Part shown: piece by piece, positions 1 to 11,300 of the stretch
How positions within the stretch are numbered: the stretch's first letter is position 1
How the letters are laid out: the number at the start of each line of letters is the position of its first letter
Notes under the pieces: model-generated
The model's database searches: none
Told to the model about the DNA's origin: nothing
What the model saw: only the letters and a program-made list of their open reading frames with translations
Made by a program: the position numbers and the translations under genes
Assembly: GCA_963920635.1 (NCBI GenBank)
Contig: OY987303.1
Location: 50,343,223 to 50,407,222, forward strand
Direction of reading: 5' to 3'
DNA from: Pseudeuparius sepicola
Taxonomy: Eukaryota > Arthropoda > Insecta > Coleoptera > Anthribidae
DNA length: 64,000 nt

Positions 1-1866
1 AAAGTGTCTTTTTTTCATTCATGGGATTGAACTTTCCCATTCATGAAAAAAAGTACTACTTTATGCACTTGTTGCATAAATAACTATTGTAGGTTGTGAG
101 GAAATTACGGAAGGTTTTGCCCAATTTTTTGAAACAGTCTACTGTCAGAATAATGATTTTGTCCTCAGCTTTCGGTTGAATCGATTTTTGACAAAATCAT
201 CCGGCTTCCACCGAAGCTTAGTTTGGGTCCAGATGGTGTACCGAACTATTTTCTGAGAAAATGTGTATGTTCCCTTTCCTACCCTCTGTTTATTCTGTTC
301 AAGAGATCCTTAGATACGGCAGTGTTTCCATCTCAGTGGAAACATAGTTCTATCATGCCAATTTTTAAATCAGGGAACAATAATAAAATTGATAATTACA
401 GGAGCGTGTGTATACAGTCAGCCATCCCTAAGCTTCTGGACAGTCTTATTTTCGATCAGATTTACTTTTATAGCAAGGAATTGCTACTCAGTGAACATCA
501 TGGGTTTTGTCTCGGTAAGTCTAGTGTGACCAACTTACTGTTGTTTCAGGATACTCTGTTGAATGCATTGGAGAAGGGACAACAAGTTGATGCCATTTAT
601 ACGGACTTTTCCAAGGCATTCGATAAAGTTAATCACAATTTGTTATTGAAAAAACTGAGTCTCTTTGGTTTTTATGGTGGCATGGTATCCTGCTTTGCAA
701 GTTTTCTTTCTGGTAGAGTTCAACAAGTGTGGTTGGGTGGCTTCAGGTCTCGCTTTATTGGTGCATCCTCCGGTGTACCTCAGGGGGTCATTGTTCACCT
801 TTACTTTTCAATATCTTTATTAATGACATTTCAATATGCTTTAAAAACAGTAAATTTTTGTTGTTCGCTGATGATATCAAGTTTTTTTTTTAGAGAAATT
901 AGGTCAGACCAGGAAATGGTTCTATTACGGGATGACTTGAATAGGCTTAGTGAGTGGTGTGTTGACAATGATTTATCTCTAAATGTAGGTAAATGTAATT
1001 ACATTAGTTTCTTTAAGGGAAATAAAAAGGTGAATTCTTCTTATCTTTTGGGTAATGTTAATCTTGAGTATAGTCGTGTTGTCAAAGATCTTGGCTTAAT
1101 GTTTGACGAGCACTTGAATTTCAATGCACATATTAACACCATTATAATGAAATCTTCGAAAGTCCTTGGTTTTGTGTTACGCAATTGCAAAGATTTGTCT
1201 ATAGAGACTTGTGTGAGGGTATATATGTCACTAGTTGTTTTTATATTGGAATATGGTTCAATTATCTGGTCTCCCTATTATACGAACAATTCGTTGGCTC
1301 TGGAAAGAGTGCAGAATAAATTTATTAGATTTTGTCTTTTTAAACTCCATTTAAGAATTCCTGATGATCATGTTTATGATGATGCACGGGTGATGCTAAA
1401 TTTGAGGAGTTCACTCCTGAGTGATCTTTTGTTTGTATTCAGACTTTTGAATGGTCAGGTGACATGTCATGAACTCCTCGGTAAGATCTATTTCAGTATT
1501 CCATCGCGGAATTTGAGGGTTAACTACTTGTTCTTTTTGCCTCATCATGGCACCAATTATGCTATGCACTCGCCTGTTGAGAGGATATTAAGACTTATTG
1601 ATACTCATGGTATTGAGATTTTGGGCATTCCCTTGTGTCACTTTAGGAAGGTTATCAGGGAATTATTTTGATTATATGTGTATATACGTAACATATTAGT
1701 TGATTTGATCTTGATTTACTTTAAGTAATACCATAATTTTGTGATTGGTTGGAAATATTTAGTATAAATATATAAATAGCTATTTAGTATTGTTGATGGT
1801 TGGTTATTGATATTGTAACTGTTTTCTTTTTAATGGGGTTGATCCCGTATATTAAATAAATAAATA
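1..1866 (+). mobile_element. Non-LTR retrotransposon (Jockey/CR1-like), 3' half, open at window start
   Basis: A long frame from 223 to 1671 encodes a reverse transcriptase. Visible are GPDGVPNYFLRKC, WKHSSIMPIFKSG, NYRSVCIQSAIPKLLD, the catalytic-palm IYTDFSKAFDKV, SSGVPQG and a C-terminal connection domain. Between about 786 and 890 the frame is broken, so the FADD catalytic box is read out of frame. The element ends in a TAAA-type repeat tail at 1854-1866. It lies in a SORL1 intron about 200 bases before the exon at 2070. No endonuclease is visible because the 5' part is outside the window. Confidence 0.88.
223..1671 (+). pseudogene. Reverse transcriptase of the non-LTR element, frameshifted
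   Basis: 482 codons including thumb and connection (LNLRSSLLSDLLFVFRLLNG). The segment after SGVPQG has lost bases and changes frame, returning to the original frame after the FADD region. The enzyme would not be functional as written. Confidence 0.85.
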
Positions 1867-2069
1867 CTGAAGTTAGCAATAATGCCGACTTAAGTTTAAA
1901 ACCCTGTATTTGCCATTTATTATCAATTCACTTGGAAATTCCATTAGACGCAACTTCCCTATTCTTCATTTCACACGCATGACTAGAATTTTCTTGGACA
2001 CCATTGATTGAGTGTCCCGTCGTAAATGTGCCGCCAGAATTTTCACGATTCTAATCCAAACTGTGCCAG

Positions 2070-2395
2070 AGCGTGCCCGAGAACGCCGGGCCGGTCGTCC
2101 AAGTCGTCGTCAAGCAGCTGCTCAACCTGATGGACCTCAAGGCGTACGGGCCGGGCCTCCAGTTCGGCACGAACTCCTGCGCCAACTCGACGTGCGCGGC
2201 GATTTGCGTCGGCATGCCGCAGGGGTCGCACTCGTGCCTGTGCCCGGACGGGCTCGCCGACCTGCCCGACGGCGGCTGTCGGTGTCCGAACGGCGTGGAG
2301 GCCTACGCCAACCTGACGTGCCCGCAGGCGCACAGGTCGTGCAGCGTCGGCCAGTTCACCTGCGGCACGGGGCTGTGCATCAGCAAGGAGTGGAG
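2070..2395 (+). CDS. SORL1: SORL1 exon: end of propeller, EGF-like module, start of LDLR-A repeat 1
   Basis: Acceptor tgccag ends at 2069 and donor tggag/gtgggt is at 2395/2396. The reading frame starts S-V-P-E-N and runs through a hydrophobic propeller end, then a six-cysteine EGF-like stretch ([22 protein letters not shown]), then the first half of a class A repeat ([14 protein letters not shown]). It ends after two bases of the Arg codon in the conserved W-R-C-D motif. Third codon positions are almost all G or C, unlike the following exons. Confidence 0.9.
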
Positions 2396-5300
2396 GTGGG
2401 TCGGCGGACAGTGCGTTTAATGTGTTTTCGTTGTTTTACAGTGTGCCACTTTGTTGCCAGACATACAGGGTGAGTTTTTTTTCGATGCCCACTCTGGGGA
2501 TCTCGGAAACTAGCAGAGCTAGAACAAAGGTTAAATGGGGAAAGAATTGCGGTTTTGAATGCTCAATCTAATGCCCCTTTTGGATTTTTAAAAAAGTTCA
2601 CGGCTCACTAGATATTTTGAAAAAAGTGATTTTTTGCTATTTCTTCAAATCTCTGTAGCTCCGTTATTTCTGATTATACAGAAAAACTGTAGAGACAAAA
2701 ATTGTACATAATTTTGTGCTTATTAAGTTAATCTTATCCATTTTTTTATGTTGTTTGTGATTTTTGAGATATGACATAAACTTGTGTTTTTTTAAATGTA
2801 AATCATAGTTGGCGGTAGCCTTATAAAATCGGCCATTTTTTGAGCTTTCCAAATATATAATACTGGGCATAGTTATTATAAAATATAAAAGAGCTATGGC
2901 TAATTTTAAATTTTCACATAGTCAGCCATGGAATATTTTCAAAATTAAGTTCTATTTTATAATTAGACATACTTTTCAAACTCTCTAATATTTTGTTTTT
3001 AGCTGGTAACAAAATGAAACAAAAATTAAAAAACTCAAATTCAAATTATTATTATTTTAAAAGGTCACCTTTTAAAATAAAAAGGTGTTCAAACAATCCA
3101 CCATTATTATTTATGCAAATATTGCATCTTTTTAAAACTTAATTTGTCGCCTTTCTTAGAGAGCGCCTGTCAATACTGGCAATTGCTTCTAAAACAGCTG
3201 TTCTTAATTCAACAATTGTCTCATACTTTATTTTGTACTGTTCCCCACAAAAATAAATCCAAAACAGACAAATCGGGGGATCGGGGCTGCCAGGAAATAG
3301 GTCTATTTCCCTCTATCCAACTATTTGGATAGAGCTGATCTAGGTAATTTCTTATGGGCAAATATAATTATGTGGTGGAGCTCCATCATGATAATTTTTG
3401 TTTTATTTTGTTACCAGCTAAAAATAAAATATTTGAAAGTTTGAAGTATGTCTTATTATAAAATAGAACGTAATTATGAAAATATTCCATGGCTGACTAT
3501 GTGAAAATTAAAAAAAAATAAAAAAAATTAGCCATAGCTATTTTATTTATTATAATAACTATGCCTATTATATTTTTGGAAAGCTAAAAAAATTGCCAAT
3601 TTGATAAGGCCACAGTCAACTATGATTTACATTTAAAAAAACAAAAGTTTATGTCACACATCTCAAAAATAACAAACAACATAAAAAATTGAATCAGATT
3701 ATCTTATTAAGCCCAAAATTATCTACAATTTTTGTCTCTACAGTTTTTCTGTATAATCAGAAATAACGGAGCTACAGAAATCTGATAAAATAGCAAAAAA
3801 TCACTCTTTTCAAAATATCTAGTGAGCCATGAACTTTTTTGAAAATCCAAAAGGGGCATTAGATTGAGCGTTCAAAACTGCAATTCTTTCCCCACTTAAC
3901 CTTTGTTCTAGCTCTGCTAGTTTCCGAGATCCCCATAGTGGGCATCGAAAAAAACTCACCCTGTATAAAAATATCAGTTATTTATAGCAAAAAGCCATTT
4001 TTAAAAATGTTATCTCTAAAAGTCAGGGATTTCTAAGCAGCACAACTAGGGTTTTGCTTTTATCATGGTGCATAGTTTCAGAAAAAAAAGCGTCTCTCAC
4101 ATCAAGATCATTTTAGACCCTATATTTATGAACCGATGGATTTTTTACTGTTTTTTTAATAGCCAGATAGATGTCCACAATGTCACAACACACTTAAAAT
4201 TTTTCAGAACTTAATTTGCGAAGTTCGTGAAACTTGACGATTGAGCATTTTTAGGGGCACATGAAATTGTATTTTACGTATCAAGGCCTGCCTGGAAAAT
4301 GTTACCTGCAAGTCATGGAAAATCTGGAAAAGCCAGGGAATTCTAATTTTTCAAATTGCTGAGAACCCTGTTTGAGATATTATAGAGATTCACACATTCA
4401 CATTTATGTCAAAATCGAGACATGATAAATAGGATTGTTGTTAATTACCACAATTTGCAGATGCGATGGTGAAGATGACTGTGGAGATGGTAGCGATGAA
4501 TTTGAGTGCGACAGAAAAACCTGCCCTAGCAGAAATCACATGTGCAGTGATGGCAGGTGCCTACCAGAGTACTGGAGGTAAGTAAAAATCAAATAAAAAC
4601 TGAAAAAATTACAAATATGTTGTCATGTTAGGGACTTAACCCTTTCCTTATGCACTGCTCAAGAGCCGTGGCTGACTCTGTTCACAGTTATTCCAATATA
4701 TTCCAGTATATTTCAATTTTTGTGTACTTTTGGACTAATATATCTTTTCAAGTTATGTAACGATGTATTATTAGTTTTTATGCAGGGTGAGTTTTTTTCG
4801 ATGCCCGCTATGGGATCTCGGAAACTAGCAGAGATAGAACAAAGGTTAAATGGGGAAAGAATTGCAGTTTTGAATGCTCAATCTAATGCCCCTTTTGGAT
4901 TTTTAAAAAAGTTCACGGCTCACTAGTTATTTTGAAAAAAGTGATTTTTTGCTATTTCATCAGATCTCTGTAGCTCCGTTATTTCTGATTATACAGAAAA
5001 ACTGTAGAGAGAAAAATTGTACATAATTTTGGGCTTAATAAGATAATCTTATCCATTTTTTTATGTTGTTTGTGATTTTTGAGGTATGACAGACTTGTGT
5101 TTTTTTTTTATGTGTAAATCATAGTTGGCTGTGGCCCTATAAAATCGGCCATTTTTGAGCTTACCAAAGATATAATACTCGGCATAGATATTATAAAAAA
5201 TAAAAGAGCTATGGCTAATTTTCTGTTTTTTTTTTTATTTCCACATAGTCAGCCATGGAATATTTTCATAATTACGTTCTATTTTATAATTAGACATACT

Positions 5301-8300
5301 TCAAACTTTCTAATGTCTCTATAGTTTTTCTGTATAATCAGAAATAACGGAGCTACAGAGATCTGATGAAATAGCAAAAAATCATGCCATGAACTTTTTA
5401 AAAAATCCAAAAGGGGCATTAGATTGAGCATTCAAAACTGCAATTATTTCCCTATTTAACCTTTGTTCTATCTCTGCTAGTTTCCGAGATCCCCATAGTG
5501 GGCATCGAAAAAAACTCACCCTGTATAACATTTTATTAAGAATATTTGGCGCACCTTGTGGAAATCTCAACAATGGCTCTGAAACTCTATGTCTAAGTGT
5601 CTTTTGTCAAACACATTTGTGAATATATCCGACTATAGCATTCGTAACTTATTTAATTTCGATCCACAAATTATCTCATCTGGAGCAGTTAGATTTCACC
5701 TACATAATAAATTTCATTACCATGCTTAAACGTTGCAAGTCCATTTGACAGTTGTCATTTAGGAGCCTTCGGTTCAATGATTAATGTGTTAACTGAAAGT
5801 GTATCTTCTAGTCCTATATTAAATTTGATAATGTGAAGAAGTTATCGAGTTATTGGTTTTACCACAGTAAGCGTTGTTAATTAGGATTTCGGTGAAAATA
5901 CTACTACTGGAATTATCACTGAAATCATCACCTGATTGGTTAATGTTTTAAAAATTATGTCATTTTATTGATTCACATTGGCCAGCCGTTGAACTCTCAA
6001 TGAAACCAATTTTAGGTGTGACTATGATATCGACTGTGATGACGGTTCCGACGAACTGAACTGCCCGAAACAAAACTGCACTGCGGATCAATTCCCGTGC
6101 GACAACGGCAGGTGCATAACGAAGACTTGGAGGTGCGACGGGGAAAACGATTGCCGAGACGATTCGGATGAGAGAAATTGCAACCCAACAAAGCCGGGAA
6201 GCTGTAAACGTAAGCAAACAGTAGTTACTTATGTAACAAGTCTTGGAAAGCAGGTCAGAGCTGGGAAAGATCGCGCCAAAAACGATCTAGATCATAAATC
6301 AGATCGTTTTTCAAAAAAATATCTAAAATTGTTTAAAAATAGATCTTTTCATGCAAAAATGATCTTAGATCAAAGATCGTCTAAAAATGATCTGTTTAAA
6401 AAAGACCAATCGATCTAAGATCTTTTGAACGATCTAAGATCTTCTAAACAATCTAAGATCTTCTAAACGATCTAAGATCTTCTAAATGATCTGAGATCCT
6501 CTAAATAATCTAAGATCTTTAAACAAAATTCATAATTATATATAGTTATAAGATATAGCTGTCTATAAATACTTTTCCTAATTTTGACATAGTATAAGTA
6601 TAAAGTAACATCTTTCAAAACCTAAGCAAGTGATGATTCGTCCAGTTTTGCGTAACTAGTTGTGTAAAGTAAAATTTTACATAACTAGTTATGTAAAGTT
6701 ACCACTTACTGAACTGGTTACGTAATCAATCAGTTGATATACCTAGACTTGTAAAAACATGTTCACTGGTTATTTATGCAATTTATAATTTTACAACTTA
6801 AGTTATAAAATTTGGAATTTTGAGAAATAGATAATTGCAAATAAAATACAAATTAACGTAAAGCGTTCATTTAAATTTGATGTCAAAATGGGTTCTTGTA
6901 GTTGTAGGTGAAATGTACGTAAGTTTGTTTATATTATTAAATTTTTCATTTTTCGTGAATTCTGACAATTTGCACTTTAGCTGAGACCTAGGGATCTCCG
7001 GAGGTAAATTGCTTTAAATGAACGCTCGTTAGTAACGTAAGTAACTGAATTCGTAATACATATATTTTAGAAATAATATGTACATTATTGTATAAAAAGA
7101 AAAATCCTTGTCGTACAAAACTATTCAACATACAGGGTGTTCACTTTTAAGTGGACACAAATCAATAAAAAATTGATTTGTTGGGATATTTTCAATTTTT
7201 TTTTTATACAAAGGTCTTCAAAATGCGCAACTTTCTACGTGAACACATTTGTCAAATTGCAATTCCAGGGCCGGCTAAGATTTTTTTTAAACCCCGATTT
7301 TCACAAAATCTATTTAGGCATTTTTTAAATTTAAAATCTGACCCCACAGCGTTAATCAGAACACCCAAAAACCCCTATATACCAAATTTGAATAAAAAAT
7401 ATACAGGGAGTTCTATTCTGCAGGGTGTCAAAGTTGAGCAAAATAGGAATTTTAAAGGCACCTGCAAAGTCAAGTGTGCCATGGAATCCCCTCAAAACAG
7501 TTGAATGATCAATAGGACCACTCAAGGTGTTGGTATGCAAAAGTTCAATACAAAATATACAGAGTGCTCTTATCTGTGCCATCTCAAATTACGGAATTTT
7601 TTGTAACTTTATCAAAAATCGAGTATATCAAAACCGCTCCACATACTATAAACGAACTAAATCTAAAAAATACAGAAGCCTGCCAGTCAGTAAGTCCATA
7701 TCAGTTAAGGTGGCTGGTGTGCCACAACAGGAAAAGCACAGAAAATGTGTCATCTTAGACAGTGACTTTGTTGAGTAAGGTCCAATAATTTAAATTGTTT
7801 TTATTTGTTAGTTGGCATTTTCTAAAGAAATACATTACTTTTGTGTTTATCAATATTTTTTCAATGATTCCACAGCACTCATGACCCGTATAAAGTTTCA
7901 TAAAAATTCAGCACAAGAACATTCTGTATATTTTGAATTGGACCTTTGCACACCAACACCTTGAGTGGTCCTATTAACCATTTAACTGTTTTGAGGGAAT
8001 TCCATGGCACACTTGACTTTGCAGGTGCCTTTAAAATTCCTATTTTGCTCAACTTTGACACCCTGCAGAATAGAACTCCCTGTATATTTTTTATTCAAAT
8101 TTGGTATATAGGGGTTTTTGGGTGTTCTGATTAACGCTGTGGGGTCAGATTTTAAATGAAAAATGCCTAAATAGATTTTGTGAAAATCGGGGTTTAAAAA
8201 AATCTTTGCCGGCCCAGGAATTGCAATTTGACAAATGTGTTCACATAGAAAGTTGCGCATTTTGAAGACCTTTGTATAAAATTTTTTTTTGCAAATATTC

Positions 8301-11300
8301 CAACAAATCAATTTTTTATTGATTTGTGTCCACTTAAAAGTGAACACCCTGTATTTTAGAAACATGTAGATATAAAAACAAAAACTCTTATTCCTACCAC
8401 AACCTAAAGCACTATTTATTCTTGAAAAATAAAACATTATTTTATGGGGCCGCGGTGGCGTCGCTCGTGCTGGCGCTGACTTTTTAGACTGCACGTTTTT
8501 CTGCCTTCGATCGACCTTGGTTCGAGGCAGGCGTATGCATATGTCTAAAGAAAAACACTGCTATGGCCAAGAGCGCTGGACAAATGTGAGTTTCACGGTA
8601 TTGCTCCTAAAAAGCTTTTTCCGTGTGATTTACTAATTGTCTTACACTCACTGGGATTACTACGGTTTTCTAGGGTTTTCCGTAGTACTTGAGCGAATGC
8701 TATCCTAGTTCTATCTGGAAAAAAGTCGGCCCTAGCTGCAAATGGCAACGAAGACAAAATAAGAGTAATTGCCCCCCTCCCCCGTTTTAAAGATCTTAGA
8801 TCTTTAAAACGATCTTAGATCTCTAAAACGATCTTAGATCTTTAAAACGATCTTAGATTTTTGAAAAAGATCGTTCTTTAGTGATCGCGATCTTAAATCT
8901 TAGATCTTTAAAATGATCTTTTTTAATAGATCTGCCCAGCTCTGGCAGGTCATTATTGGAATGACAGTACCGACTTCGTGAAACTCTGTGCTTGCGTACT
9001 TGTTTCAAAGGCGATTTTGAGGACCTTTAGTGCCGATTAAAAAAAAAAACGGCTATTTCCCCGAACGATTGCCGAAAAGGGCCTTTCCGTCGATAAGTTT
9101 GTCAGGTATTACCTCTTTAAGCTTCGTTTCCCCTACCGTGATATAAGCTACGAGACAAGACTGCTATTGTGTGGAATACAGAGCCTCGAGAACAGAAGAA
9201 AACTGGCTCTTTTCTTCTTTTTGATTAAACTGTTGAACGGTGTAATGAACTGCGGTGCTCTTTTGGAACAGATAAACTTTTTAGTTCCTTTGCGCAGGAC
9301 ACATCACACTGTCCTTTTTAATGTTAGGAGACATCGAGCAAACTATGGACAGAGGGCAGTTGTTGACCACTTGTGCTATAATTACAACCGTTTCTTTTCC
9401 GATTGTGATGTTTTCAGCATAAGTTTGTACACATTTAAACATGGTCTGAGATTTGGTCTCATGTAGGTCTGTGACCTCGGCCAGAATCTTGGCCTTGGCC
9501 TTGGTAATTTTTGTATTGTCTTTTTTTTAATATAATTAGGTACTATTTGGAATGAAAAACCATTCCGTAATGTATTAATTGTAGTAAATAAATAAATAAA
9601 TAAAATAAATAAACGGCGATCGCCTTCCAGCCGACGAGTTCACGTGCAAGTCGGGCGGCACCACCTGCATCCCCGAGTCGTGGCGCTGCGACGGCCAGTC
9701 GGACTGCACGGACGGCAGCGACGAGCTGGAGTGCGACCACCACGAGTGCGGCGAGGGGTACTTCTCGTGCGGCGCCCCCCACCACAAGTGCATCGAGCAG
9801 TCGTTCGTCTGCGACGGCGACACGGACTGCTCGAACGGCGAGGACGAGCAGAACTGCCCGAAGGCGCCCGACGTGCCGTTCCCCGTCCATCCGACGGAAG
9901 ATATGTTCGAGAAGGTAGGGTGGCTGCTACAATGAAATCGTCCGTACATTTTCCGAGCTGTATTGCCTAGGAAGGTCTCGAGTATAAACTGGTATCTTTA
10001 TTTTCTATAATAATAATAATAAATGCCTTTATTGACGTACCCAAACAGAAAATGCGATAGAAAACGTAGGTATAGGAGTGGCGAGATCTAGCATAATGCT
10101 ACTCTATCTAACCACTCTGTCTTAAAATTAATTCCTAATTAAACTACCAACTAACCTAACCTAATTTACCATATTATTGGTAACTCTAAGTATAAAACAC
10201 ATGCATGATTAAATTTGAGTGTTATGCCTGTTTTACACTGGCAATTTCTTCATGAATTTCTTCATCAAGTTACTTCACGAATTAGAGCATGTTTGTTGTT
10301 TATCTCCCTAGACTTTCCAAATAACACCAGTTGGCTCTTATTTTCATTAAGTTTTAATCCGTGCGCCAGAGATATAGATAAAATAGTAGGCCATTTTGTA
10401 CGAGTGAGCTTACTTGAGGCAAAATAGCGCTTGAGAATAAATCTATCGAGAAAACAGAAAATGCGATAGAAAACATAGGTATGGGAGTGGCGAGATCTAG
10501 CATAATGCTACTCTATCTAACCACTCTGTCTTAAAATTAATTCCTAATTAAACTACCAACTAACCTAACCTAATTTACCATATTATTGGTAACTCTAAGT
10601 ATAAAACACATGCATGATTAAATTTGAGTGTTATGCCTGTTTTACACTGGCAATTTCTTCATGAATTAATTCATGAATTTCTTCATCAAGTTACTTCACG
10701 AATTAGAGCATGTTCTATTTTCCGCCAAGTTTTGCGTGAACTTCAGGAGTACTAACATTGAAAATTTGAACACAAGGAAGGTTATATTTTGATACTGGTT
10801 TTTGTTTGAGGCATTAGACGAGGAATAGAAGAGAGTACATAATTTTAAAGATAATATACTTAGATAAAAAGTGTGTGAAATCCTTGTCTAGACAACGGTG
10901 AAATGTTACAATGTTTTATTTATGTATTCCGCTGCCAAGGCACAGCTCGTTCATTCACGAAATAATCACAAAACTCCTCTCGGGCAGCAACCACATACCC
11001 ATATAATACATATACGGCGCAAAAGAGACGACCGACCGGTCGTACCGAGCCTAAGCATTTCATTGCTCCAAATATGTAAGTATTCTGCTTGGTTTATATT
11101 TTCCTTTTTTTAATAAGCTTGTTTTCACATAACACAAAATGACTGTATTTTACTCACAGAAGAAAGCAAAACGTAAAAAAGGCAGCTGTATAAATTATAC
11201 AACTTCAAGGTAGAATTATTTTTATTAAAAAAACGCAATAGGTACTCTGTAAAATCTAATGCAGCAAAAATACCTACCTAGATATTATTTTGTACAGAAG

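Larger units (their letters stand above)
6256..8944. mobile_element. 2.7-kb non-autonomous element with CAGAGCTGGG termini and GATCTAAGATC arrays
   Basis: Ends CAGAGCTGGG and CCCAGCTCTG, directly flanked on both sides by GCAGGT (6250-6255 and 8945-8950). Just inside each end is an array of imperfect tandem units of the GATCTAAGATCTTCTAAAC type (about 6400-6525, and inverted at 8785-8925). Termini of this type are common in hAT elements, though the duplication seen is 6 rather than 8 bases. No transposase. It contains the palindromic element at 7133-8351. Confidence 0.8.

Noticed and set aside
2012..2473. Arg/Pro-rich 153-codon frame overlapping the EGF exon
   Set aside because: Out-of-frame shadow of the GC-rich SORL1 exon; the cysteine-rich frame is the real one.
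4720..4926. 68-codon open frame ([18 protein letters not shown]) in family A arms, also seen at 5382-5573
   Set aside because: The same stretch in the copy at 2466 has a one-base difference that breaks the frame, and the frame is just one arm of a palindrome. Chance frame in a repeat.
7982..8494. 170-codon frame on the - strand
   Set aside because: Runs through one arm of the palindromic family B element. The same arm in the other orientation has different breaks; no domain.
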